Shown: piece by piece, positions 8,489 to 17,637 of the stretch
Layout: the number at the start of each line of letters is the position of its first letter
Numbering within the stretch: position 1 is the stretch's first letter
Notes under the pieces: model-generated
Told to the model about the DNA's origin: nothing
Databases searched by the model: none
What the model saw: only the letters and a program-made list of their open reading frames with translations
Translations under genes and position numbers: made by a program
Source: Clostridium_AD sp050717545
GTDB taxonomy: Bacteria > Bacillota > Clostridia > Clostridiales > Clostridiaceae
DNA: 64,000 nt
Direction: 5' to 3'
Assembly: GCF_050717545.1 (NCBI RefSeq)
Contig: NZ_JBOITN010000045.1
Span: 9,569-73,568 of the forward strand

Positions 8489-10396
8489 TTAAACTTCTAT
8501 AAACATATCTTTTTCTTCACCACAAGAAGGGCAAGTCCAGTCTTCAGGTATCTTTTCAAATACAGTTCCAGGATTTACTTCGCCTTCTGAATCACCCTCA
8601 CCAGGATCGTACTCAAAACCGCATCCGTTACATACATAATGTTTCCAAGTCGGAATAATTCTCGAAGGAGCAGTTGACTTCATCTTAACCATTGGTGGAG
8701 CATCTTTCTTTTCCTCTCCATTATCTAAAGCAGCAGTAAGTAATGGTAATATTTCCATCAAATCGCCTACGATGCCGTAATCTGAGTTCTTAAATATTTT
8801 CGCTTTAGAATCGATATTTATAGCAACTATTGTAGCCGCATCCTTTATGCCCTTCAAATGTTGACCTGCACCTGAAATACCGCAAGCAATATAAAGATTT
8901 CCTTTAAATTTTTGACCAGACATACCAACATAACGGTTTAGTGGTAAATATTTAAGTGTTTCAGCTACTGGACGTGAAGAACCTATTGCTGCACCAGCTT
9001 GAACTGCCAAGTCTTCAATAAGTTGCATATTTTCCTTTTCGCCTATACCTTGTCCTACACTAACAACTCTTTCAGCCTTAGTTATAGGAGTGTCCAAAGG
9101 AATTCCAACTGTAAAGTCATATTTATCTGCCTTAAGAGCTTCCACAAGTGCATTTACATTTTCACTTGCAGTTCCTTCCTTGAAAATTACTTTCTTACGA
9201 TAACCTGTTGCAGGTCCACGCTTAGTAGCTTTCCCTGTGTTCTCGTTTTTAGGCATCTTACCTATGATGTGGGCTGCAATAACAAGACGTTGAATCTCAT
9301 TGGTTCCTTCATATATAGTACATATTTTAGCATCTCTATAAGCTCTTTCAACTTCCATACCTTTTAAATAACCATTTCCACCAAATATTTGAAGTGCATC
9401 GTTCACAATTTCAAGACAAACGTCAGATGCATATTGCTTCGCCATAGCAGCTTCCATACTGTAACTCTCATGATTTTGTTTAAGCTCTGCTGCACTGTAA
9501 ATAAGTAATCTAGCTGCTCTAAGTTTTGTCGCCATATCTGCCAACTTAAATGAAATAATTTGCTGCTGACATATAGGTTTACCAAATTGAACTCTTTCTT
9601 TTGAGTACTCCAAAGCATTTTCATAAGCACCTTGTGCTATTCCTAGAGCTTGAGATGCAATACCAATACGGCCACCGTCCAAAGTTGCCATAGCAATCTT
9701 GAATCCATCTCCCTCTTTGCCTAGTAAATCTTTCTTAGGAACTATCACATCATTAAATATTAGCTCTGCAGTTGCAGATGATCTAATACCCATCTTATCG
9801 TAATGTTGTCCAAAGCTAAATCCTTCTGCGTCTTTTTCCACAATAAATGCACTTATACCACGAACACCAATATCTGGCGTAGTAATTGCAAAAACAACGT
9901 AAATATCAGCCTTACCAGCATTTGTGATGAATATTTTTTCACCATTCAAAATATAATTATCACCATCGAGTACTGCAGTTGTTTCTGTACCACCAGCATC
10001 ACTACCAGCATTTTCTTCTGTAAGACCGAATGCGCCAAGTTTCTCTCCATTTGCGAGTGGCACTAAGTATTTTTGCTTCTGCTCCTCTGTTCCATAGGCA
10101 GAAATTGGGTAAGCACCCAAAGATGTATGAGCAGAAAGAATAACGCCCGTTCCACCATCCACTCTTGATAATTCCTCAACAGCAATTGCATAACTCATTA
10201 CGTCAAGGCCGGCCCCACCATATTCTTTTGGATATGGAATACCCATCATTCCCATTTCACCTAACTTCTTAACTGCTTCCTCTGGAAATTTATTTTCTTG
10301 ATCTAACATAAATGCAATAGGCTTAACTTCCTCTTCTGCAAACGCTCTAATCCTAGTCCTCAAATCTTCATGTTGCTCATTAGTCTTAAAAAACAT
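8489..10396 (-). CDS. Acyl-CoA dehydrogenase / EtfA C-domain / rubredoxin fusion
   Basis: A 635-residue three-part flavoprotein. Residues 1 to about 380 are a short-chain acyl-CoA dehydrogenase with the FAD/substrate segments FGLTEENAGSDAGGT and FITNAGKADIYVV and the catalytic-base motif IYEGTNEIQR. Residues about 400-545 match the FAD-binding C-terminal domain of electron-transfer flavoprotein alpha (GSSRPVAE, GNLYIACGISGAGQH, IVAINID). Residues about 585-635 are a rubredoxin with YVCNGCGFEYDPGEG and DWTCPSCGEEKD. Electrons could pass from an acyl-CoA through two flavins to the Fe(Cys)4 site within one chain, and then to the flavodiiron protein encoded 56 nt downstream. EtfB and the EtfA N-terminal domain are absent. 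The substrate is unknown. ATG follows AGGGAGG. Confidence 0.95.
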   Translation of the reverse strand: MFFKTNEQHEDLRTRIRAFAEEEVKPIAFMLDQENKFPEEAVKKLGEMGMMGIPYPKEYGGAGLDVMSYAIAVEELSRVDGGTGVILSAHTSLGAYPISAYGTEEQKQKYLVPLANGEKLGAFGLTEENAGSDAGGTETTAVLDGDNYILNGEKIFITNAGKADIYVVFAITTPDIGVRGISAFIVEKDAEGFSFGQHYDKMGIRSSATAELIFNDVIVPKKDLLGKEGDGFKIAMATLDGGRIGIASQALGIAQGAYENALEYSKERVQFGKPICQQQIISFKLADMATKLRAARLLIYSAAELKQNHESYSMEAAMAKQYASDVCLEIVNDALQIFGGNGYLKGMEVERAYRDAKICTIYEGTNEIQRLVIAAHIIGKMPKNENTGKATKRGPATGYRKKVIFKEGTASENVNALVEALKADKYDFTVGIPLDTPITKAERVVSVGQGIGEKENMQLIEDLAVQAGAAIGSSRPVAETLKYLPLNRYVGMSGQKFKGNLYIACGISGAGQHLKGIKDAATIVAINIDSKAKIFKNSDYGIVGDLMEILPLLTAALDNGEEKKDAPPMVKMKSTAPSRIIPTWKHYVCNGCGFEYDPGEGDSEGEVNPGTVFEKIPEDWTCPSCGEEKDMFIEV

Positions 10397-10474
10397 AAAT
10401 ATACCTCCCTTTAATTAGATACAGTTTCATGACTTGTCCAATTCTTTATCACCTTGAAATATCTATAATAAATA

Positions 10475-10491
10475 TGTTTATTTTATAAACA
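10475..10491. promoter_or_regulatory. Inverted repeat in the leader of the ACAD-fprA operon
   Basis: A perfect 7-3-7 inverted repeat, TGTTTAT-TTT-ATAAACA, lies between the predicted promoter and the start codon of the fusion gene. It is spaced like a small repressor operator; it resembles but does not match the clostridial Rex site (7-4-7). The regulator is unknown. Confidence 0.35.
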
Positions 10492-10537
10492 ATATTTGTA
10501 AACGTATGCTAAATGTATACCTATTCTGTATAGTTTC

Positions 10538-10566
10538 ATTATATATGTTATAAATACACATTGCAA
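10538..10566 (-). promoter_or_regulatory. Sigma-A-type promoter of the ACAD-fprA operon
   Basis: On the minus strand TTGCAA (10566-10561) and TATAAT (10543-10538) are 17 nt apart, giving a good vegetative promoter about 140 nt upstream of the fusion gene start. This leaves a long leader that holds the inverted repeat at 10475. Confidence 0.65.
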
Positions 10567-10633
10567 GTCCAATACTAATCTTTTTCTCGACATAATTCGC
10601 TATAAACTTGGGTGACTTTATAATTCTATTTAC

Positions 10634-10682
10634 CCCCATTCACTGATTTCAACTCTTTTATAGTTGCGTCCATTAAATGGGG
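10634..10682 (-). terminator. Two-tier hairpin after the PhoH gene
   Basis: The outer arms CCCCATT (10634-10640) and AATGGGG (10676-10682) enclose inner arms CAACT (10650-10654) and AGTTG (10662-10666). It lies just past the stop of the PhoH-family gene. There is no U-tract, so it may be a 3' stabilising structure rather than a terminator. Confidence 0.35.
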
Positions 10683-10709
10683 CTCTAATATTATTTATAT
10701 GAAAACTTT

Positions 10710-12113
10710 CTACATAGACTTTTCTGCTAGTTTTGACAATGGACTTCTTTCAACATGTTCAAGTGTTACGTGCCCTGTTATATTAAATGGTTTCATTTTT
10801 TCAATAGTATAAACTAACCCATTGGATTTTTCATCAACTAATGTATTATCTATTTGATTATCAGATGGATCACCAATGAACACAAATTTAGATCCAAACC
10901 CAGCTCTTGTTAGCATAAGTTTTGCTAAATGAGGTGTTGTCTGCTGTGATTCATCAACTATAACTAACGCATCGGATAAAGTTCTACCTCTCATGTAAAC
11001 AAATGTTTTAGTTTCAATCCGTCCACTTTGGCGAAATTTTTCAATGAAGTTATCCACAGTTACCTGCGTTCTTTTAACCTCATGCTCATCAACTTTCACA
11101 CCTTTTTTCTCTTTAATCTTATCCTTTTTTGCCTTATCTTTTGCATCCATTAAATTTTCTACGGCGTCATAAAAACTTCCCATCCATGGTTTTAATTTTT
11201 CTTCCTCAGTTCCAGGCAAAAATCCTATATCATCCCCTGCTGGAATTACTGGTTTCACAAAAATAATTCTTCTAAATAATCCTTGTTCTATTACCCTCTT
11301 AAGTGCAACTGCAGTTGAAAGAATTGTTTTTCCAGATCCTGCTCCACCAGAAATTGTTACAAATTCTATTTTGGGGTCCATTAATAACTCAAAAGCCATC
11401 TTTTGCTGTTTATTTATTGGCACTAATCCAAAAGCAGATTCATTAACATATTTTAGAGGTACTATTGCCTTTCCGTTAAACTTTCCAATTAACTCATATT
11501 TTTCATCATCCGAGCTTGTAATATCTAAAAATTCATTTGGATATAAGGTAAAGTCAAAACCACTAGGCATTGCAATTCCTCCTCCATTTTGTATTTCATC
11601 CATAAGTTTTGATGAAAGAGTAATATTTCTATATCCTTTATATAATTCACTAGCATTAACCTTATCATTTTTATAATCCTGGGTAACTATTCCTAAAGCA
11701 TCACCTTTTATAGCCATATACAAATCTTTTGTAACTAGTATTGTAGATATCTCTTTATTACTATCCGCAATGTTTTTTGTTATTGCTAATATTTTAGTAT
11801 CATTTTTGCTAAAATCAAAACCATTTGGCAAACAGCTCAGATCGTTATTGTTTAGCTCTATTTTTATTGTTCCGCCATTTGCAAATGTGATACCTTCATG
11901 CAGATTTCCAATTTTTCTAAGATTATTTATTTCTCTAGCCGCGCTCCTTGCATGATAACCCACTATACCTTCTCTTTTTTTAAGGTTATCTAACTCTTCT
12001 ATACATATTATTGGAATGATAATATTATTATCTTCAAAACTATAAATAAAATTAGGATCATGAACCATTACATTTGTATCAATAATATAGTTTTTAACCA
12101 TAGCTCTCTTCAT
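10710..12113 (-). CDS. PIN-PhoH family ATPase (YlaK-like)
   Basis: A 467-residue fusion of an N-terminal PIN nuclease domain and a C-terminal PhoH-type ATPase. The PIN part starts YIIDTNVMVHDP with the first acidic residue and continues with IPIICIEELDNLKK. The PhoH part has the Walker A loop SGGAGSGKT near residue 260, FVKPVIPAGDDIGFLPGT, and the Walker B-like ALVIVDESQQ followed by FIGDPSDNQID. Related PhoH2 proteins are RNA helicase/RNases; the cellular role here is unknown. The gene is monocistronic. Shine-Dalgarno signals are weak for both the first ATG and one four codons later, so the start is uncertain by four residues. Confidence 0.9.
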   Translation of the reverse strand: MKRAMVKNYIIDTNVMVHDPNFIYSFEDNNIIIPIICIEELDNLKKREGIVGYHARSAAREINNLRKIGNLHEGITFANGGTIKIELNNNDLSCLPNGFDFSKNDTKILAITKNIADSNKEISTILVTKDLYMAIKGDALGIVTQDYKNDKVNASELYKGYRNITLSSKLMDEIQNGGGIAMPSGFDFTLYPNEFLDITSSDDEKYELIGKFNGKAIVPLKYVNESAFGLVPINKQQKMAFELLMDPKIEFVTISGGAGSGKTILSTAVALKRVIEQGLFRRIIFVKPVIPAGDDIGFLPGTEEEKLKPWMGSFYDAVENLMDAKDKAKKDKIKEKKGVKVDEHEVKRTQVTVDNFIEKFRQSGRIETKTFVYMRGRTLSDALVIVDESQQTTPHLAKLMLTRAGFGSKFVFIGDPSDNQIDNTLVDEKSNGLVYTIEKMKPFNITGHVTLEHVERSPLSKLAEKSM

Positions 12114-12380
12114 TAAATAAAGTCTTAAAGGTGCCCTTATTCAATAAAGTTTCACCCCCTTATAATTATGTATATCTAGTTAAATTATATCCTTGTTAAT
12201 TGTGAATTATGCATAATGATTCTTAAAATAGAAAAATATACTGGTAATTTAGTGACTTTAAATCTAAAAAAACAACTAGCACCTATTAAACTTATTATGA
12301 TATACTTTCAATATAAATTATATAAACGAAAACAAAATGTTTGGTAATATATAACAATATAAATAGTGAAATATTTATAA

Positions 12381-12494
12381 GTAATTAATATAGACCAAGG
12401 CAAAATCTCTGTTATAATAAGGGATACAGGAATTGGTATACATATTAAGCTCAAAGATAAAATTTTCGAGCCATTTTACAGGGTAAAAATATAA
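12381..12494 (+). pseudogene. Remnant of a histidine-kinase HATPase domain
   Basis: An open stretch of 37 codons ending in TAA encodes GKISVIIRDTGIGI followed by KDKIFEPFYRVK. This is the N/G1-box region of a sensor kinase ATPase domain (D-x-G-x-G-I ... IFEPFYR). It has no start codon and no upstream kinase, and an in-frame stop precedes it at 12378. It is a gene fragment left by deletion, ending 26 nt before the VanW gene. The intact kinase at 26283 has the related segment EDNGIGIPPEMSDEIFEPF. Confidence 0.75.
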
Positions 12495-12520
12495 CGAAAT
12501 ATGGAGGAATAATAAAACTT

Positions 12521-13879
12521 ATGAAGAAAAAGGTAACAGCAATTATACTAATTATATTATTAATAGTCGTTTTGGGTGTTGGTGCATTTTATGGTTATAT
12601 GTATAATAAGACCAAAAATTGGACGAGTCTTGTGTATCCAGGAGTTAACATAGGAGATGTGGATATCTCCGGAAAAACACTTACAGAGGCTAAAGATATG
12701 ATAAATGCCAAAAATCAAACCGCTATATCAAAGAAAAATATAAATATTAAAACGCCTTCTAAAACATACACCTTGAATTTTGCAAAAATGAATGCAGGAT
12801 ATAATATTGATGAAGTAGTAAATGAAGCTTTTAATTATGGTAAGGACTTATCACTAAGAGAAAGATATAAACTAATTAAGAACCCTGTGAGCAAATTACT
12901 TAACCTAAAATTTACCTATGACCCTAAACCTGTAACTCAGTTAATTTCTGAAATTAAAAAAGATGTTGATACTACTCCTGTAAATGGAAGCATTTCAAGA
13001 TCTAATGGCAAATTTAATATTACATCCGATAAAAAAGGTTATACGCTAATGGATAATAACCTAAAAAAAGAAGTATTAAGTAAAATAAATGGTGATATAA
13101 CTACTCCCGATATTCTAGTTGAGGCAGAAATTAAAACAGTTTTAGCAAACGTAACAAAAGAAAAACTTCAAACTATTAATACCACGCTTTCAAGTTTTTC
13201 TTCAAGCTTTAAAACATCCTCTAGTGGACGGTCTACCAATATAACACTTGCAACCAAAAGTATAAATGGACTACTTTTAATGCCAGGCGAAAGCTTTAGT
13301 TTCAATGGAACAGTTGGAAAAAGGACAGCTGCCAGCGGTTATAAACCTGCACCAGTTGATATTGGCACCAAGGTAAGTACTGATTATGGTGGTGGAATAT
13401 GTCAGGTATCTACAGCATTATATAATACTGTAATACGCTCAAACATTAAATCTACTGAGAGAAATCATCATTCTATACCTTCAACTTATATACCACTTGG
13501 AATGGACGCTACTGTAGATTGGAATAATTTAGACTATAAATTTGCAAATACTTTAAATTATCCAATTTATATTGAAAGTATCGTGAGTAATAAAGTACTA
13601 ACATTTAATATTTATTCTAACTCAAGTTTAAATAGCAGAGCCTATAAATTTGTTAATGATGTGTATGAAGCTGTGCAACCCGGCCCTACAAAATATATAG
13701 ATGATCCTTCGCTTTTAGTTGGCCAAATTGTACAAGATCAATTTCCTTTGGTTGGATATAAGGTACGGTCCTATTTAGATACTATTGAAAATGGTAATGT
13801 TATAAAACATGAACTAATTTCAAATGATAAATATACATTAAAAGCTGAAGTAATTAGACTAGGAACAAAGAAAAATTAG
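12521..13879 (+). CDS. VanW-family membrane-anchored cell-wall protein
   Basis: A 452-residue protein with an N-terminal membrane anchor (about residues 5-27), two repeats of the YoaR-type wall-associated domain (YPGVNIGDVDISGKTLTEA near 40) and a C-terminal VanW domain (about 240-400). The VanW part shows LMPGESFSFNGTVGKRT, the conserved DYGGGICQVSTALYN and RNHHSIPSTYIPLGMDATV. VanW proteins occur beside some vancomycin-resistance operons and widely in Firmicutes; their biochemical activity is not settled. GGAGGAAT lies 13 nt before the ATG, an unusually long gap. It stands alone, followed by a terminator. Confidence 0.9.
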   Translation: MKKKVTAIILIILLIVVLGVGAFYGYMYNKTKNWTSLVYPGVNIGDVDISGKTLTEAKDMINAKNQTAISKKNINIKTPSKTYTLNFAKMNAGYNIDEVVNEAFNYGKDLSLRERYKLIKNPVSKLLNLKFTYDPKPVTQLISEIKKDVDTTPVNGSISRSNGKFNITSDKKGYTLMDNNLKKEVLSKINGDITTPDILVEAEIKTVLANVTKEKLQTINTTLSSFSSSFKTSSSGRSTNITLATKSINGLLLMPGESFSFNGTVGKRTAASGYKPAPVDIGTKVSTDYGGGICQVSTALYNTVIRSNIKSTERNHHSIPSTYIPLGMDATVDWNNLDYKFANTLNYPIYIESIVSNKVLTFNIYSNSSLNSRAYKFVNDVYEAVQPGPTKYIDDPSLLVGQIVQDQFPLVGYKVRSYLDTIENGNVIKHELISNDKYTLKAEVIRLGTKKN

Positions 13880-13894
13880 GTGCATGTTTATTTA

Positions 13895-13936
13895 AGGCCA
13901 CATTTTCGTCCCATATCGGACGCATAAATATGGCCT
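13895..13936 (+). terminator. Terminator after the VanW gene
   Basis: AGGCCA (13895-13900) pairs with TGGCCT (13931-13936), with an inner CGTCC/GGACG stem. It is followed by ATTTAATATT, a weak U-tract. The stretch to 14109 holds nothing else recognised. Confidence 0.6.
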
Positions 13937-14109
13937 ATTTAATATTAACTAATAATTTCAATCATATACTGTGCTCCTTTTAAAAAAATAATCGACAATA
14001 TCTATATATTATTTTACCACACATAATATATTTTATATGAACAATTGAATATTAAACTATCTATACTATAAACTGTTCATATTATATATATCACACTTAA
14101 ACATATCCA

Positions 14110-14151
14110 AATTATAAAAACTGCGAAATAAATTCCACAGCTTTTATAATT
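14110..14151 (-). terminator. Terminator of the PTS operon
   Basis: AATTATAAAAACTG (14110-14123) pairs with CAGCTTTTATAATT (14138-14151) with one mismatch. It lies 30 nt past the stop of the last gene of the minus-strand PTS operon. The A/T-rich arms supply a U-rich tail. Confidence 0.6.
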
Positions 14152-14180
14152 AAATTTTCCTTAGATAATTAAACCTTTTT

Positions 14181-15263
14181 TTACTCTCTAAGTAAGAATT
14201 TTTGTAGTGGCTCTACATAGTCTATTAAGAATATTTCATCTTCATCTATTCTTCCTACTACATTAGTGCTACCGGTATTTTTCATATCTTTTAATGCTAT
14301 TTGTAATTCCCCTGTGTAGTTTTTATAATTTACATTGTCTATTGTAATATCTCCTCTTTTAATGTCTATAGTGTTAAATGGTTTAAATAGATTTCCTGCA
14401 TTTTTCACTCTAGACTTGCAAGATCTTATCATGTATTCTGAAGCATCTCCCCTATTAAAATGAAGAGGTTTAAGAATTATATCTCTTTGCTCTGCTGATA
14501 TTCCTTCTTCAATTTTTAATTTAAAAGTTAAAATATCAGGGTTTACTTCACTTAATGCTTTAAGTTCTGCGTCAGATGCAAATGCATTAGCAATTATCAC
14601 ATCATCAATTGAATTTGAGGCAAATAGATGTTTTGCTTGAACCTGAATTGGAAGATATCTATGTTCTTCCAGTGTGCATAATCCTTCACTTACTGGCCAA
14701 GGACCATATTTTGCAGTGCTTGAGGAAACAAAAGCTGCAGTTCTAAGATTATATTTTTTGTATTGCTCATTGCACCTAATAAAATGATCATATCCTAGTC
14801 CAGAATATTTATGTGGATAAAAGTTATGACACCCTAGAAGATTCTCTGAATTTGGTTTATAGCTAAAAACGTTGTCTATATATTTAGTTCCAGAGCTCAT
14901 ATTAAACTCAATTTTTAATCCATACTTATTAAAACTCATCAAAGATTCTTCACTACCTGAAAATCCATTATCTAATCTTATTCCATAGAGTCCCATATCC
15001 TTAAAAATTCCTAAATCATCAAAATCCACCTCAAGATATTCAAATACTTCTGGATTAATATCTGCAATTACCTTCATCCCATAGCTGCTCGCATGTGCTA
15101 TAGTTTTTTTAAATTCATCTATTATCTTTTCCTTATCACCTTCTACAGATAGAAGACAAGTAAATATTCTTTTGTATCCATATTTATTAGCTTTATCAAT
15201 ATATTTCAAATTATCTTCTAATTTTACGTGACCTGGGTAAATTGAAAATCCTATGCTTCTCAT
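14181..15263 (-). CDS. mupG: MupG-type TIM-barrel 6-phospho-glycosidase (DUF871)
   Basis: A 360-residue protein with the DUF871 layout: a TIM barrel opening with GFSIYPGHVKLEDNLKYIDK and GYKRIFTCLL, containing GLYGIRLDNGF and GCHNFYPHKYSGLGY, then a small beta C-terminal domain. Staphylococcal MupG of this family splits MurNAc-6-phosphate-GlcNAc in the cytoplasm after PTS uptake. Here it is the last gene of a lactose/cellobiose-type PTS operon, so it probably hydrolyses the phosphorylated disaccharide that the PTS brings in. Muropeptide-derived sugar is the leading guess, not proven. ATG follows AAGGGAGA. Confidence 0.82.
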   Translation of the reverse strand: MRSIGFSIYPGHVKLEDNLKYIDKANKYGYKRIFTCLLSVEGDKEKIIDEFKKTIAHASSYGMKVIADINPEVFEYLEVDFDDLGIFKDMGLYGIRLDNGFSGSEESLMSFNKYGLKIEFNMSSGTKYIDNVFSYKPNSENLLGCHNFYPHKYSGLGYDHFIRCNEQYKKYNLRTAAFVSSSTAKYGPWPVSEGLCTLEEHRYLPIQVQAKHLFASNSIDDVIIANAFASDAELKALSEVNPDILTFKLKIEEGISAEQRDIILKPLHFNRGDASEYMIRSCKSRVKNAGNLFKPFNTIDIKRGDITIDNVNYKNYTGELQIALKDMKNTGSTNVVGRIDEDEIFLIDYVEPLQKFLLRE

Positions 15264-15314
15264 AATAAATTTCTCCCTTCGTTATAAACTACATTTAACC
15301 TTTGTATATTATTT

Positions 15315-16649
15315 TTATTTGACTAAAGTTTTATTTTCATCTACTTCATAATTTTCTTCTTGATCGCAGTATGTTTTATCTACAGTCGATATAAACGGAA
15401 GATAAATAAATACTGATATTACGATTTCTACAGTTTGTAGAATTGCACCTCTTAGACCTGAAATCAGATAACCACCTATTATCGGAGGTGTAGTCCATGG
15501 AATTATAACTCCATTAGGTCTTGGTACAATTCCCGTTTTTATAGATACATAAGTTATAACTGCCAAAATCAATGGTGTTAATATAAATGGTATAAGCATA
15601 ATAGGATTTAAAACTATAGGTAGTCCAAATATTATAGGTTCATTTATGCCAAATATTCCTGGAAGTATTGCAAGTTTACCAATCTTTTTACATTGCTGTG
15701 ATTTACATTTAAATAACAATAAAAGACATAATCCGAGTGTTGCACCTCCACCACCAATCCACAAATAAATCGTGTTAAATTGTTGAGTAATTATATGAGG
15801 AAGTGCAAGTCCTGCTTGAAAAGCAGTAAGATTTTCTCCAGACAAAGCTATCCAAATTGGGCTCATAACAGATTGTACAACATCTCCACCTGATATACCA
15901 AATGACCAAAACAAACCTATGAAGAAGTTAGCAACTAATGTAGCCCCCAGGCTATCTCCAAGTGATGTCAATGGAAGTTGAAGCACAGTGAAAATAAAAT
16001 TATGAATAGTTTCGTAACTGGTGAATGTAAACATTAATCTTATAATGCTAAAAACAATTAATGCAATAGTAGCTGGTATTAATGATGAAAATGACTTTGC
16101 AACTGTAGGTGGAACACCTTCGGGCATTTTGATTACCCAGCCTTTTTTAATAACAAACCTTACTATCTCTGTTGCAAGTATTGCTGAAATCATACCAACG
16201 AATAACCCCTTAGAACTTAACCATTCCATTGGGATAACTCCTGTAACTTTGATAGCTACATCGGATCCTTCTGGTATAAAATTAGTAGAAAACGGTGTTA
16301 ATATAAGAAATCCTGTAAGAGAAATAACTGCTGTACTAATTCCTTCTATATTGTAATGTTTGGATAAACTATTTGATATTCCCATTACTACAAACACCGT
16401 CATTATAGCCATAGTTGCATGATATGGTACCATGAAAAAGTCTTGCCAACTAGCTCCAAATATTTTAGCCATAAAACCTTCATATCCAGTTATCGGTAAA
16501 TACGCAAGTAATAAAGTCATTGCGCCAATAATGAGTAGTGGCATAGCTAGCATAAAACCATCACGTATAGCAAGTAAATATTTATTAGTAGCTAATTTCT
16601 CTGCTACTGGCATTAACTTATCTTCAATAGAATCCATAATTTTACTCAT
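15315..16649 (-). CDS. PTS EIIC, lactose/cellobiose family
   Basis: Integral membrane permease of 444 residues with about ten hydrophobic segments, starting DSIEDKLMPVAEKLATNKYL. Family-typical stretches are FGINEPIIFGLPIVLNP, which lines the sugar site, and VIIPWTTPPIIGGYL near the C-terminus. It translocates a disaccharide that is phosphorylated by the separate IIB. It lies between the IIB gene and mupG. ATG follows AAGGGGG. Sugar specificity cannot be read from sequence. Confidence 0.92.
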   Translation of the reverse strand: MSKIMDSIEDKLMPVAEKLATNKYLLAIRDGFMLAMPLLIIGAMTLLLAYLPITGYEGFMAKIFGASWQDFFMVPYHATMAIMTVFVVMGISNSLSKHYNIEGISTAVISLTGFLILTPFSTNFIPEGSDVAIKVTGVIPMEWLSSKGLFVGMISAILATEIVRFVIKKGWVIKMPEGVPPTVAKSFSSLIPATIALIVFSIIRLMFTFTSYETIHNFIFTVLQLPLTSLGDSLGATLVANFFIGLFWSFGISGGDVVQSVMSPIWIALSGENLTAFQAGLALPHIITQQFNTIYLWIGGGGATLGLCLLLLFKCKSQQCKKIGKLAILPGIFGINEPIIFGLPIVLNPIMLIPFILTPLILAVITYVSIKTGIVPRPNGVIIPWTTPPIIGGYLISGLRGAILQTVEIVISVFIYLPFISTVDKTYCDQEENYEVDENKTLVK

Positions 16650-16674
16650 AATAATCCCCCTTTATATAATTAAA

Positions 16675-16980
16675 TTACTCCATCATTTTTAGAGCTTGAT
16701 TTAATACTTTCTCTCCATCCATCATTCCATAATCCATAGTATTTATTACACTTATTGGTACACCTTTTTCATCACATATTTTTTTAAGTTTTTTAAGTAA
16801 ATATTTAATTTGTGGTCCTATAAGCACAGCATCAATACCCTCAACTTCTTTTTCCATAGTAGCTTCAGGAAAAGCTTCAATAGATACTTCTATTCCTTTA
16901 GCAGTTGCTGCCTTTTGCATTTTTGTAACAAGAAGACTTGTTGACATTCCAGCGGAACAAAACAAAGCAATTTTTTTCAT
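16675..16980 (-). CDS. PTS EIIB, lactose/cellobiose family
   Basis: Cytoplasmic phosphocarrier of 101 residues. The phosphorylated Cys sits in the N-terminal loop IALFCSAGMSTS, followed by the alpha/beta fold typical of the family (VLIGPQIKYLLKKL, PISVINTMDYGMMDGEKVL). It receives phosphate from EIIA and passes it to the sugar bound by EIIC, whose gene begins 25 nt downstream. A roughly 110-nt gap separates it from the GrdB-like gene upstream. Confidence 0.93.
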   Translation of the reverse strand: MKKIALFCSAGMSTSLLVTKMQKAATAKGIEVSIEAFPEATMEKEVEGIDAVLIGPQIKYLLKKLKKICDEKGVPISVINTMDYGMMDGEKVLNQALKMME

Positions 16981-17092
16981 TATTTTACCTCCATGTTTTT
17001 TTAAATTATGATTTTATTATAAAATTTTTTCTATCTTTTATTTTCAATATAATATAATTCCATTTAAAGATAGTGAAATTAGCTTGACTTAA

Positions 17093-17623
17093 TTATTCCA
17101 TAAGAAAATACCCTTCTTCTTTCGAAGTACCTATGGGCTCCCCTTTTGCTAGTTTAATGGCAAAAGCTGAAATTGTTCTTAAAGATTTATTTAGCCCGAT
17201 GCCACCTTTATTAGGTGTTTCTATAATGCGAAGCTTCTTTCTAAAAGCCTCAGTACCTGTACTGTCTTTTGCCATAGCTGCAAAAGCTGGAATATTGAGT
17301 TTTTCTTTGATGCTTAGAGCAAGCTCTCCACAACACTCTCCATATCTTTTGTAGTTTAATGCGGGTCCACAAATTACTACATCAGCATTAAATTTCTTTA
17401 TCATCTCGGTAATTTCTTCTATAGCTTTTTCCTTATTCTCTAGAAAATAATTATCTCCACATATTATGGTACCAACAATATCTCCACCATTTTTCATAGA
17501 TATAGTTTTTAGTAACATTCCCATACCTACTGCTCCATTTTGAGATTGTGGCTGTATATCCATTCTTTCGTCACCACCAAGTCCTGCTTGTACTTGATTG
17601 AGGAATTGCACCATTCGTATCAT
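17093..17623 (-). CDS. Short GrdB-like protein (N-terminal half only) within a PTS operon
   Basis: A 176-residue protein matching the N-terminal part of the glycine/betaine/sarcosine reductase B component: VQFLNQVQAGLGGDERMD, VGTIICGDNYFLENKEKA and ICGPALNYKRYGECCGELAL. Full GrdB is about 430 residues and carries selenocysteine in the missing C-terminal half, so reductase activity as in the glycine reductase complex is unlikely. Two adjacent Cys are present (GECCGE). It sits 14 nt after the EIIA gene and before IIB, clearly in the operon. Its role with an imported sugar is unknown. ATG follows AAGGAG. Confidence 0.8.
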   Translation of the reverse strand: MIRMVQFLNQVQAGLGGDERMDIQPQSQNGAVGMGMLLKTISMKNGGDIVGTIICGDNYFLENKEKAIEEITEMIKKFNADVVICGPALNYKRYGECCGELALSIKEKLNIPAFAAMAKDSTGTEAFRKKLRIIETPNKGGIGLNKSLRTISAFAIKLAKGEPIGTSKEEGYFLME

Positions 17624-17637
17624 CTATTTTCAGCTCC

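Noticed and set aside
10475..10491. Assignment as a Rex operator
   Set aside because: The half-sites and the 3-nt spacer differ from the TTGTTAA-N4-TTAACAA form, so only an unnamed inverted repeat is reported.
10499..10512. cre-like sequence TGTAAACGTATGCT near the ACAD promoter
   Set aside because: Three of the fixed positions disagree with the consensus, too poor to call.
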